This document shows, one piece after another, positions 14,059 through 20,526 of a DNA stretch of 33,938 nucleotides. The translations under genes and the position numbers were made by a program. Source of the stretch: a virus; IMG/VR virus record IMGVR_UViG_3300025276_000098, positions 1-33,938 of that record; one strand, given 5' to 3'. Every line of letters begins with the position of its first letter. Position 1 is the first letter of the stretch. A model generated the notes under the pieces. That model searched no databases. It was not told the DNA's origin and saw nothing but the letters and a program-made list of their open reading frames with translations.

Positions 14059-15630
14059 TTAGTAGTACTCTCTCTTATGACGGTACGTCGGCTCGTCGTC
14101 CATCTCGTCAGTCGGGAGTCTGATAAACCCACCCTGCCTGAACCGTAGAAGTGCCATGACTGTAGAGTCAACAAGGTCATCGTTTGACATAAACGGGAAC
14201 CCAGCCACCTCTTCCACTAGCTCATCTGCCCAACGAGTGGCTGGTACCCACACAATACCCGACGCAATGATGTCAGCCACGCTATTGAGCCTTGCAAGCT
14301 TGTCCCCAGTGCCTCTATGGGGGGTATATTCCTGTACAGGCAGGCCCATACGCCTCATTTCTTGGTATAGAGCCGTCCCAGAGGACTTTTTCTCTACAAT
14401 GAACGAATCTGGCTCCCATTTGTTGTATTCTTCCATGGCTAGAGTCTTTAACTCAGGAAATTCCAGCCGTTTCTTGATAGAATCCATGAGAATAAGGTGA
14501 TGTGCGTTCTCATTCTCATTAAAGAACACGCCCCACGTTGTAAGTGCAGTGTAATCGGCACGGTTATGCTTCTCTGCTGCCGCATCTAGGGACATAATTA
14601 TGTATTCCACGGCTGGTGGGGTATCATTCGGCCATATGTTCCACCATTCCCTCTTGACAATTGACGCTTCTTCTGAAGTAGGCTGCTGCTGGTACTGAGA
14701 GTTCCACTGGAACGCAGGCATTGACGCCTTAGTACGCTCCAAAGCTGGTAGATCAAAGAACTCAGGCCACAGGGGCTTCTGTATAGGCTTCCCATCCTCG
14801 TCCTCTGTGTCCAAAATAGCAGGGAACTCGACTATTTCGTACTGATCAGACATCGGGTTCTTTACCATGTCGTTAGTCACACGGCCCGTAAGGTCGTCCA
14901 TATGCCAGCGAGTCTGTACAATAGCCACACGGCCACCGGGCATCAGACGTGTACGAGCGCCGAAGGTAAACCACTCATATGCTTTCTCGAATACAGAAAA
15001 GTTCCCGTTGATAACATCCTGCTCAGAGTGAGGGTCATCTACCAGCAGCAGATCAGCACCACGGCCAGCAAGCGCAGAGCCGATACCACAAGCGAAGTAC
15101 TCACCCCCGAAGTTCGTGTTCCACCGCCCCGCAGACTTTGAGTCAATCGCCAACGAGACTTCTGGGAATATATCTTTGTACGCATCAACGGAGATTAAGT
15201 TACGAACCTTCCGCCCGAAATCCACCGCAAGGTCTGTGGTGTGTGACACCATCATTACCTTCTTGTTCGGGTTCCTGCCTAAGAACCACGCTGGGTACAT
15301 GATCGACACTAGCTGCGACTTACCGTGGCGTGGAGGTATGTTGACACACACACGGTCCTTAGAACCATCCTCCAGCGCCATGAGCTGGTCTGCTAGTATT
15401 CTGTGGTGTCTACCCACTTTGTAGTCTGGCTGCATCCTCTTACAGAACTCTATAAGATCGTCATGCGCTGACTGATTGTTTTTTCGAGCAGAGAGTTCCC
15501 CTACAATCTTATCCATCTCCTCCAGCTCTTCGGAGCTAAACGAATCTAGGTTGTCTAGCATGTGCTGTATCTCAGCAGGGGAGAAGTCCATTTCTGTAGC
15601 TAGGTCAGCTAGCGGAGCGGTGTTAGTCAT
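14059..15630 (-). CDS. terL: Terminase large subunit
   Basis: This 523-residue DNA-packaging motor subunit has an N-terminal ATPase with Walker A PPRHGKSQ (99-106) and Walker B LLLVDDPH (194-201). A coupling-type segment VAIVQTRWHMDDL (235-247) is followed by a C-terminal nuclease that begins IIMSLDAAAEKHNRADYTAL (344-363), where Asp349 is the probable first metal ligand. The residues near 15630 are a normal ATG start, overlapping the small-terminase stop by 8 bases. Length and motif order are typical for phage TerL. With the portal it forms the packaging machine. The gene is read from the promoter at 16234-16262. Confidence 0.95.
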   Translation of the reverse strand: MTNTAPLADLATEMDFSPAEIQHMLDNLDSFSSEELEEMDKIVGELSARKNNQSAHDDLIEFCKRMQPDYKVGRHHRILADQLMALEDGSKDRVCVNIPPRHGKSQLVSIMYPAWFLGRNPNKKVMMVSHTTDLAVDFGRKVRNLISVDAYKDIFPEVSLAIDSKSAGRWNTNFGGEYFACGIGSALAGRGADLLLVDDPHSEQDVINGNFSVFEKAYEWFTFGARTRLMPGGRVAIVQTRWHMDDLTGRVTNDMVKNPMSDQYEIVEFPAILDTEDEDGKPIQKPLWPEFFDLPALERTKASMPAFQWNSQYQQQPTSEEASIVKREWWNIWPNDTPPAVEYIIMSLDAAAEKHNRADYTALTTWGVFFNENENAHHLILMDSIKKRLEFPELKTLAMEEYNKWEPDSFIVEKKSSGTALYQEMRRMGLPVQEYTPHRGTGDKLARLNSVADIIASGIVWVPATRWADELVEEVAGFPFMSNDDLVDSTVMALLRFRQGGFIRLPTDEMDDEPTYRHKREYY

Positions 15631-16210
15631 CGCCTAGCCCTAGCTCTTTGTCTACGTCGATGACCTCACCTTCCATCATTATGGCATCCTCGGCTTCTGG
15701 GTTTACCAACCGTGACAGCTTTTCACGTAGTTTATCTTTTAAGTCACCTGTTGTCTGGTGGGTGATTGTCACCTCAGACTTTTCTGCAAACAGCCCTACG
15801 TCGCTAATCTTACCGAGCAGCTCCAAGGCACGTATGCGGATACGCGGGTCAGGGTTCTCCGTCTCTTCAATCAGTTTGTTCGTTACTAGGTAACGTACCT
15901 GTACCGCGCTCTTCACTACCGAATGCCCAAAGTCCTTGAGTATCCTATCCGTCATAAGCAGGGTAGCTGGAGTCAGGTTCGCCACCCGTTTCGGAGTAGC
16001 AGCCTTAGAAACCTTATCAGGATTCTCCGCGTATGCCACGGCCAGCGCAGCCGCTGTATCTTTGTCCCCGTTGTTCGCTTTGATCTCCAAACCATTAGCG
16101 TGCAGGTACTCCGCAGTCTTTGCAGCAGCCGCAGCCTTGACCGCTAGGTCACCCATCTTTGGTGCATCACGCATCGGCACTTTAAGTTCCGGTTCTATAT
16201 GTATCGCCAT
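15623..16210 (-). CDS. terS: Terminase small subunit (probable)
   Basis: This 195-residue protein lies directly upstream of terL and overlaps it by 8 bases. It contains helical segments and an armadillo-like stretch (DPRIRIRALELLGKISDVGLFAEKSE, about 132-157, in two halves), a feature I associate with small terminases in marine phages. It has an acidic C-terminus (GEVIDVDKELGLGDD). TerS recognises the packaging start on the phage genome and feeds it to TerL. I choose the ATG at 16210 behind GGGGTGGG; a GTG at 16219 is an alternative. The leader is only about 17 bases if the promoter at 16234-16262 is used. Confidence 0.75.
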   Translation of the reverse strand: MAIHIEPELKVPMRDAPKMGDLAVKAAAAAKTAEYLHANGLEIKANNGDKDTAAALAVAYAENPDKVSKAATPKRVANLTPATLLMTDRILKDFGHSVVKSAVQVRYLVTNKLIEETENPDPRIRIRALELLGKISDVGLFAEKSEVTITHQTTGDLKDKLREKLSRLVNPEAEDAIMMEGEVIDVDKELGLGDD

Positions 16211-16233
16211 TTTACCCACCCCTGTTTCGTTTG

Positions 16234-16262
16234 AGTATAAAAAATTTTTGCAGTCTTTTCAA
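16234..16262 (-). promoter_or_regulatory. Sigma70-like late promoter for terS-terL
   Basis: Read on the minus strand, TTGAAA and TATACT are separated by exactly 17 bases (five of six matches each to the consensus). Transcription would start about 17 bases before the terS ATG. This is the best minus-strand promoter I can see and marks the divergence point between late and early genes. Confidence 0.7.
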
Positions 16263-16526
16263 TCTGGGACTCATATTGACGTTTTTTAAAGTGGGGGGTG
16301 GGGGTAGCTTAACGTGCCGAAAAAGGGTGGGGGGTAGCTAAGCTATTGATTACATTAGGTTGTTATTACCAAACCCCATGAACCACTACTCTTCCTCGAA
16401 GTAAGGCGATGTTCCATATTTGGGGAAAACGAAAAAGTTTGCGCAGATCTTTATTATATAGAAGTGCGAGACGTGTCGCTATGCAGGGGGGTTGGGGGTA
16501 CGTGGGGGTCGCCATACGTCAGAAAA
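16263..16526. other. G-rich intergenic region with repeated GGGGGTAGCT motif
   Basis: I see no gene here. The plus strand carries G-runs in three places: 16291-16312 and 16325-16343, both reading GGGTGGGGG or longer followed by TAGCT(T/A)A, and 16486-16508. The first two are an imperfect direct repeat. The runs could form a G-quadruplex or be a protein-binding or packaging-site element near terS. The stretch between them is AT-rich and unremarkable. Confidence 0.4.
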
Positions 16527-16541
16527 GTAGTGACTCACTAC
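16527..16541. repeat. GTAGTGASTCACTAC palindrome, copy 1 (exact)
   Basis: GTAGTGACTCACTAC has 7-bp arms around one centre base (C). It is the leftmost copy. It lies 29 bases upstream of the -35 of the promoter at 16570-16598 and 115 bases before the first early ATG, a position expected for an operator. Confidence 0.9.
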
Positions 16542-16569
16542 CATTTGATAGCTAGCGACACCTGATAAC

Positions 16570-16598
16570 GAGACACAACACACCAAAACACGTATACT
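16570..16598 (+). promoter_or_regulatory. Candidate early promoter
   Basis: TATACT (16593-16598) is preceded at 17 bases by GAGACA (16570-16575; four of six matches to TTGACA). It would give a leader of about 50 bases for the gene at 16656. A palindrome copy lies just upstream. Confidence 0.5.
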
Positions 16599-16655
16599 GG
16601 TTACATCAAACGGGCAATCATGCACCAATTGATAACGTCTTTGAAAGGACACAAC

Positions 16656-17207
16656 ATGACACAAGTAAACATTGCGACTATCAACACTGAGATCGAAACA
16701 ACAATTCGCGATTGGTCAACTTCTACAGTTAAGACTGATCTGGCACGTATCAAACGTACTGATACATTGCGTAGCGCAGGTTGGGCCAGCACTCATTGCA
16801 TATCGCCTAAGTCTGAGGGGAGCGAGGCCACAGATGAAGGCTGGGCGTTCTTGAAAGATACTATCAACTCAGGCTTGCCAAAAGGTGCGCAAGATATGAT
16901 GGCTATGTCTGCCAAGGTATGCGGCGACAAGACTGTTAACGGCCAGTCAAGAGCGTATTGGATGCGTCAGGCTAACGCGGTTATCGGCGACATCAAGACG
17001 CAACTCAAACGCCGTGAAGACATCGCCTCGGAAGTCGCGTCAGGCAAGACTGGGCCAGATGCCAGAACGGTATCGGCCGAAACCAAGGTACGCGAATTGC
17101 TCAACGATGCAATCAAACGTATGCAAAAGTCTGATACGTTCGAATCCAAGATGGATGTTGGTGCCATGGTTGAAGCACTCAACATGATGATCAAGTCGAT
17201 CGGATAA
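16656..17207 (+). CDS. First early protein, unknown function
   Basis: This 183-residue hydrophilic protein begins at the ATG at 16656, behind AAAGGA at 8 bases. An upstream in-frame ATG at 16620 lacks a ribosome site. It is mostly helical, with basic and acidic segments and no recognised domain; short blocks are LKDTINSGLPKGAQDMMAMS and SAETKVRELLNDAIKRMQKS. It is the first gene of the rightward early transcript and is followed by a hairpin. Early leading genes in phages often encode host-takeover proteins, but nothing in the sequence proves this. Confidence 0.65.
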   Translation: MTQVNIATINTEIETTIRDWSTSTVKTDLARIKRTDTLRSAGWASTHCISPKSEGSEATDEGWAFLKDTINSGLPKGAQDMMAMSAKVCGDKTVNGQSRAYWMRQANAVIGDIKTQLKRREDIASEVASGKTGPDARTVSAETKVRELLNDAIKRMQKSDTFESKMDVGAMVEALNMMIKSIG

Positions 17208-17213
17208 GGTAAC

Positions 17214-17233
17214 GAGGCGGCGCAAGCCGCCTC
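17214..17233 (+). terminator. GCAA-loop hairpin after the first early gene
   Basis: A perfect 8-bp stem (GAGGCGGC/GCCGCCTC) closes a GCAA (GNRA) loop, 6 bases after the stop codon. There is no U-tract, so it is more likely an mRNA-stabilising or partial pause structure than a full intrinsic terminator. Confidence 0.45.
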
Positions 17234-17261
17234 AACCGCAACACTTAATTGGAATGGACAC

Positions 17262-17396
17262 ATGAAAACAATTAGCCTCATTAAACAAATCATACTTCAA
17301 GATATCGAAGCAGTAGGTATTACCAGAGCAGTACTGCTTTACCTTGCGACAGCCGCTACAATAGGCTGTTGGATACTCATTGCACTTTTTATTTAA
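17262..17396 (+). CDS. 44-residue membrane micro-protein
   Basis: ATG at 17262 with GGA elements at 4 and 9 bases upstream opens a 44-residue frame. Residues 1-20 form an amphipathic helix (MKTISLIKQIILQDIEAVGI) and 22-44 a membrane helix (AVLLYLATAATIGCWILIAL). It ends 14 bases before an intrinsic terminator, so gene and terminator form a natural unit with the gene at 16656. The function is unknown. Similar single-helix early phage peptides modify the host membrane or inhibit host enzymes. Confidence 0.6.
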   Translation: MKTISLIKQIILQDIEAVGITRAVLLYLATAATIGCWILIALFI

Positions 17397-17409
17397 TACA
17401 CCGCCTCGG

Positions 17410-17435
17410 AGCCTTCGGGTTTCGGGGCTTTTTTT
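17410..17435 (+). terminator. Intrinsic terminator of the first early transcript
   Basis: AGCCTT pairs with GGGGCT (two G-U pairs) around an 8-base loop and is followed by a run of seven T. It closes the two-gene early transcript and isolates it from the repeat region to the right. Confidence 0.75.
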
Positions 17436-17449
17436 GTGTCTTGCTTTTG

Positions 17450-17464
17450 GTAGTGACTCACTAC
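17450..17464. repeat. Palindrome copy 2 (exact)
   Basis: GTAGTGACTCACTAC heads the first of two imperfect direct repeats (17450-17510 and 17550-17611). It begins 14 bases after the terminator T-run. Confidence 0.9.
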
Positions 17465-17549
17465 CCTATTGAAGCCAGTTCTCGGAGCAGCTCTGCGCGT
17501 CATGCCAGCCACGCGTGTAGAGATGTCGTGGTACGGAACAGTACAAAGG

Positions 17550-17564
17550 GTAGTGACTCACTAC
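17550..17564. repeat. Palindrome copy 3 (exact)
   Basis: GTAGTGACTCACTAC heads the second direct repeat, exactly 100 bases after copy 2. Confidence 0.9.
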
Positions 17565-17613
17565 GCTAATGAAACCAGTTATGTAAGCAGCTCTGCGCAT
17601 CACACGGCAAGTA

Positions 17614-17628
17614 GTAGTGAGTCACTAC
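17614..17628. repeat. Palindrome copy 4 (exact, G centre)
   Basis: GTAGTGAGTCACTAC lies 8 bases before the first iteron, at the border between the direct repeats and the iteron array. Confidence 0.9.
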
Positions 17629-17635
17629 CTTTTTA

Positions 17636-17900
17636 TAATGTTCCATATAAAGTTCCTAATGTCCCGCAAGAAGTTCCATAAGGGGGGTCTTCAAAGTATT
17701 GTTTTTATTATAATGTTCCTAATGTTCCTAATGTTCCATTAATAAAAATAACACCCCCCACGCGACCCCCTCTACATGCTAATAACACCAACGTACACAT
17801 AACCTCATTTACCCCCCACCTTATGCCAGATCAAAGGAACATTGGAACTTTACTTACATTTCAACTACTTACGTGGAACATTACGGAACATTAGGAACTT
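17636..17900. repeat. Iteron array, candidate replication origin
   Basis: The 9-mer TAATGTTCC occurs at 17636, 17711, 17720 and 17729 (the last three in perfect tandem). Variants TAATGTCCC (17657) and AAGTTCC (17650, 17671) lie among them. The reverse complement GGAACATT(A) occurs at 17836, 17875 and 17885, with GGAACTT at 17844 and 17894. The two sets face each other across a C-rich spacer. Iterons in AT-rich DNA upstream of replication genes are typical of origins bound by an initiator; function here is inferred. Confidence 0.6.
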
Positions 17901-17923
17901 CCCTTACATTTCAGTAGCTTACC
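17836..17923 (+). repeat. Pair of 38-39 base direct repeats
   Basis: 17836-17873 and 17885-17923 share GGAACATT, GGAACTT, then CTTACATTTCA and CTTAC with few differences, at a period of 49 bases. Each contains two reverse iterons. Confidence 0.65.
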
Positions 17924-17942
17924 TACATAACTTATACGATAC

Positions 17943-17977
17943 GTCACCATAGGTCAGGACTTTATACTATATGTCAG
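17943..17977 (+). promoter_or_regulatory. Upstream element shared with 30131-30165
   Basis: Both places read GTCACCATA near the start and ACTATATGTCAG at the end with about the same spacing. Here the element lies just before the promoter at 17983; at 30131 it precedes the gene at 30194. A weaker match to its end (CATACGTCAGAAAA) lies at 16513-16526 beside palindrome copy 1. Confidence 0.5.
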
Positions 17978-17982
17978 AAAAC

Positions 17983-18011
17983 TTGACATTTGATACCCTA
18001 TATGGTATTAT
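17983..18011 (+). promoter_or_regulatory. Strong sigma70-like early promoter
   Basis: A perfect TTGACA (17983-17988) is followed after 17 bases by TATTAT (18006-18011), which runs on into TATAAT (18009-18014). It is the best promoter in the window. It faces the zinc-ribbon and MoxR cassette genes, with a palindrome 60 bases downstream in the leader. Confidence 0.75.
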
Positions 18012-18070
18012 AATATATGTTGTCACGAAACGAGCAACGTACCGCGCTCCAAGCGCGACTAAGCAAACCA

Positions 18071-18085
18071 GTAGTGAGTCACTAC
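18071..18085. repeat. Palindrome copy 5 (exact, G centre)
   Basis: GTAGTGAGTCACTAC lies in the leader of the main early transcript. It is followed by GCAAACAAT, GGAGAACAA and the start of the gene at 18108, the same arrangement as copy 8 at 22765. Confidence 0.9.
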
Positions 18086-18107
18086 GCAAACAATGGAGAA
18101 CAAGACC

Positions 18108-18320
18108 ATGGCACTAAAGACTGTCACCTGTCGTTCATGCGGCGAACAGTACGACCATCGTCGTCGTCAACTGGGCTACAACTTCTGCCTAGACTGCGGC
18201 GACTTCCGCGCCCAACAAGTTCGGTCAAGCTGGTGCATTGCGCCGATTGCCCACAAGCAAGGTGCAACACTCGTCACCAATCCCAACGACCTCAAGGGTC
18301 TCAACAAGTATTCAATGTAG
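18108..18320 (+). CDS. Small zinc-ribbon protein
   Basis: This 70-residue protein has two CxxC pairs (CRSC at residues 8-11 and CLDC at 27-30) framing RRRQLGYNF, a classic small zinc ribbon. A basic C-terminal part follows. I choose the ATG at 18108 because GGAGAACAA lies at the right distance; an in-frame ATG at 18093 sits upstream of that site. It is the first gene after the strong promoter. Zinc ribbons of this size bind nucleic acid or RNA polymerase, so it is a candidate early regulator. Confidence 0.7.
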   Translation: MALKTVTCRSCGEQYDHRRRQLGYNFCLDCGDFRAQQVRSSWCIAPIAHKQGATLVTNPNDLKGLNKYSM

Positions 18321-18330
18321 GAGCAGAACT

Positions 18331-19245
18331 ATGAATATGATGAACGCAATCCAAGGTAGTGACCCACTACCGCAAACCCAAGCACCAACACTTGCATCAT
18401 CCGCGATGCTCGTCGAGGTCAACATCTCTCACTGGGTTGGGCGCAAGAAAGACAAGCGTGCCTCTGCCGATGTCACCTCACAGAACTACGCCTCTAAAGG
18501 TGTGGCGAACGTCAACAAGAAGTTGCTTGCCAACAACGACGATCTCAAGGCGATACAAACTCACGTATCAGCAATTCGTGCCACGCACGCGGCTATGACA
18601 ATGCCGTGGTCAAACTCAGGTCTTCGCCTGTTACCGACAGCGCAGTACTTCAAGTACAGCCAAGCCATGTCTGAGATGGTCAACGAGTTCTGGCGTCTCG
18701 TGCAGGGGTTCTTGGACAGGTACAACGATGCCGTGATCGACGTTCAGATCATACTTGGAGACTTGTTTTCACGTGATGACTATCCTGACCACGTACAGGT
18801 AGAGCGTAAGTTCTCTGTCGGCATCAACTACATGCCCCTGCCTGACTCTGGCGACTTCCGTGTGGATATCGGCAACGATGCACTAGCCGAGGTGCAAGAG
18901 AAGTACAGCGAGTTCTACGCCAAGCAGTACAACACCGCGATGAATGATGTGTGGACACGTTTGCACAAGTCACTGACCAGCATGTCAGAGCGTCTCGACT
19001 ACGGTAGCAAAGAGGACAAGAAAGTGTTCCGCGACAGCTTGGTTGGCAACGTCAACGACATGATAGAACTTCTCCGTGTGTGTAACGTGACACAGTCAAC
19101 GCAGATGTCAGCAATGGCGAACAGTCTCGAAGAGGCAATGTCTGGCGTGACACCTGATGCACTGCGTGAGGATGAATACTTCCGCGCCGAAACCAAAGCG
19201 GCAGTAGATGCCGCGATCAAATCACTACCATCATTGGATATATAA
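18331..19245 (+). CDS. DUF3150-like protein of the MoxR/VWA cassette
   Basis: This 304-residue protein resembles DUF3150 as I remember it: MLVEVNISHWVGRKKDKRAS (26-45), MPWSNSGLRLLPTAQYFKY (89-107), and GDFRVDI after a DYPDHVQVERKFSV region. DUF3150 genes are found beside a MoxR/CobS-type ATPase and a CobT/VWA protein in phages and proteobacterial elements, as here. Its role is unknown. The start is the ATG at 18331 behind AGGAG; the frame is open further upstream but without a ribosome site. Codons 9-13 contain a one-mismatch palindrome copy, encoding GSDPLP in a disordered N-terminus. Confidence 0.7.
   Translation: MNMMNAIQGSDPLPQTQAPTLASSAMLVEVNISHWVGRKKDKRASADVTSQNYASKGVANVNKKLLANNDDLKAIQTHVSAIRATHAAMTMPWSNSGLRLLPTAQYFKYSQAMSEMVNEFWRLVQGFLDRYNDAVIDVQIILGDLFSRDDYPDHVQVERKFSVGINYMPLPDSGDFRVDIGNDALAEVQEKYSEFYAKQYNTAMNDVWTRLHKSLTSMSERLDYGSKEDKKVFRDSLVGNVNDMIELLRVCNVTQSTQMSAMANSLEEAMSGVTPDALREDEYFRAETKAAVDAAIKSLPSLDI
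18356..18370. repeat. Palindrome copy inside the DUF3150-like gene (one mismatch)
   Basis: GTAGTGACCCACTAC differs from the consensus at one base. It lies 25 bases after the start codon and is read as Gly-Ser-Asp-Pro-Leu-Pro. Confidence 0.75.
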
Positions 19246-19266
19246 ACTGTCTTGGAGGACAACAAA

Positions 19267-20361
19267 ATGACTAATCAAGCACAAGCAATGTACGCACTGA
19301 ACCTAGATCAATGCGTCGATCTTATCAAAGCGGTGGGTAGCAAACGTACCATACTAGCACAGGGTGATATGGGTAACGGCAAGTCATCCATGATCAACAC
19401 CTTGGCCGAACAACTGCCGACCCATCGACCCATATACTTTGATGGCACGACTAAAGACCTCGGTGACATTATGATCCCGTCGATGCAGTCTATCGAAACG
19501 GATGGCTGTGTGCGTATGATCCCACACGAAGAACTCGGTCTGCATATAGATGGGCCGATCATCCTGATGCTCGACGAGTATGGCAAGGCGAACCCCGCTG
19601 TGAAGAACGCGATGTTGCGTCTGATGTTGGAGCGTAAAGTGGGTAGTTACTCACTACACCCTGACAGCATTGTCTTTGCCACGACCAACAAAGGTTCAGA
19701 GGGTGTGGGTGACATGATACCGCCGCACGCACGCAACCGTATGACTGTGGTGCAGATACGCAAGACCAACCACATGGATTGGATCGAATGGGGTATCAAC
19801 AACGATGTCGATCACACCCTACTTGGTTGGGTCAAAGACAACCCACACCTGATGGCATCGTTCGAGGATGTGAAAGACCCCGACGAGAACCCATACATCT
19901 TTCACCCCAAGCAGCAACGCACTGCGTTTGTTACTCCACGTTCACTCGAAGCGGCGTCTGATGTACTCAAAACACGGGAACACTTCGACGATGTAACACT
20001 GACCGCCGCCCTGATGGGTACGATTGGTGATCGTGGTGCGATGGACTTGATGGCGTTTGTGTCATTATCCGACCAGCTACCCAGCTTGCAATCGGTCAAG
20101 GATGATCCGAAGAATGCCAAGGTTCCCGGCAGCGCCGCCGCCGTGTGTATGGTTGTGTATAGAACTCTGGCCGCGTTGGAGAAAGACTGGCTCGACGCTT
20201 GGATGGATTACTTACCGCGTCTCGACACCGAGGCACAGGCTATGTTCGCTAACGGTGTACGCTCACCCAAGTACAGCAAGCAAGCGATGGTGATGACCAA
20301 CAAGAAGTTCACAGCGTGGGCTATGCAGAACAACCATCTGTACACAGCAGATAAGAAATAA
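19267..20361 (+). CDS. MoxR-family AAA+ ATPase (CobS-like)
   Basis: The 364-residue ATPase has Walker A GDMGNGKS (33-40), Walker B IILMLDEYGK (98-107) and sensor 1 VFATTN (136-141), followed by the arginine region PPHARNRM. This is the MoxR/CobS branch, whose members remodel protein complexes together with VWA-domain partners. Here the partner is encoded 165 bases downstream. The start at 19267 follows GGAGG at 7 bases; a TTG at 19252 overlaps that site. A degraded palindrome within the gene encodes Gly126-Ser-Tyr-Ser-Leu. Its target may be a host or virion complex; this is unknown. Confidence 0.85.
   Translation: MTNQAQAMYALNLDQCVDLIKAVGSKRTILAQGDMGNGKSSMINTLAEQLPTHRPIYFDGTTKDLGDIMIPSMQSIETDGCVRMIPHEELGLHIDGPIILMLDEYGKANPAVKNAMLRLMLERKVGSYSLHPDSIVFATTNKGSEGVGDMIPPHARNRMTVVQIRKTNHMDWIEWGINNDVDHTLLGWVKDNPHLMASFEDVKDPDENPYIFHPKQQRTAFVTPRSLEAASDVLKTREHFDDVTLTAALMGTIGDRGAMDLMAFVSLSDQLPSLQSVKDDPKNAKVPGSAAAVCMVVYRTLAALEKDWLDAWMDYLPRLDTEAQAMFANGVRSPKYSKQAMVMTNKKFTAWAMQNNHLYTADKK
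19643..19657. repeat. Palindrome copy inside the MoxR gene (one mismatch)
   Basis: GTAGTTACTCACTAC, read as Gly-Ser-Tyr-Ser-Leu in the same codon phase as the copy in the DUF3150-like gene. Confidence 0.65.
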
Positions 20362-20371
20362 GGAGATCATC

Positions 20372-20524
20372 ATGGGTACTATAAACAATACGCACGGGCA
20401 TCGGCTAACCCCTCCTCGCAAGAAGCAAGACACTTCTGAAATGAAACCCGTCAACCGCGCCGCGAGACGTGCGTTGAAAAGCAACAGGGCTACTAAGCCA
20501 AAGAATAAGAAACAAGGAGAATAA
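20372..20524 (+). CDS. 50-residue basic micro-protein
   Basis: AAGGAGA lies 8 bases before an ATG at 20372, opening a 50-residue frame that ends 2 bases before the next gene. The protein is strongly basic (RAARRALKSNRATKPKNKKQ at 30-49) and probably disordered. It is embedded between MoxR and its VWA partner, so it may be part of the same complex or a nucleic-acid-binding accessory. No family is recognised. Confidence 0.6.
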   Translation: MGTINNTHGHRLTPPRKKQDTSEMKPVNRAARRALKSNRATKPKNKKQGE

Positions 20525-20526
20525 CA

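Larger units (their letters stand above)
17450..17611 (+). repeat. Two imperfect 60-base direct repeats at a 100-base period
   Basis: Both units read palindrome, then CTAtTGAARCCAGTT-like sequence, then AGCAGCTCTGCGC and TCA. The unit at 17450 is repeated at exactly 17550. The GAARCCAGTT part also recurs at about 23988-23997 next to another palindrome. No frame or known RNA fits. Confidence 0.65.
17436..18107. other. Non-coding control and putative origin region
   Basis: This stretch of about 670 bases has no convincing gene. From left to right it holds two palindrome-headed direct repeats, a third palindrome, five forward iterons, C-rich spacer (17752-17820), five reverse iterons within two 38-39 base direct repeats, and an element shared with position 30131. 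A strong promoter and a fourth palindrome complete it. The layout resembles a replication origin coupled to the main early promoter. Confidence 0.55.

Noticed and set aside
16527-16541. TGASTCA core as a eukaryotic bZIP (AP-1/GCN4) site
   Set aside because: The surrounding genes are bacterial-virus genes; the similarity of the 7-base core is coincidental and the conserved unit is 15 bases.
16479-16664. Minus-strand frame in the divergent control region
   Set aside because: It is antisense to the early promoter and first gene start and contains the palindrome and G-runs; no ribosome site.
17369-17681. Open frames over the terminator and direct repeats
   Set aside because: They cross a terminator hairpin and palindromes, lack ribosome sites and have no protein-like composition.
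18017-18334. Open frame across the zinc-ribbon gene
   Set aside because: Its ATG lies directly at the -10 region with no ribosome site, and it overlaps the zinc-ribbon frame, whose CxxC pairs and ribosome site are convincing.
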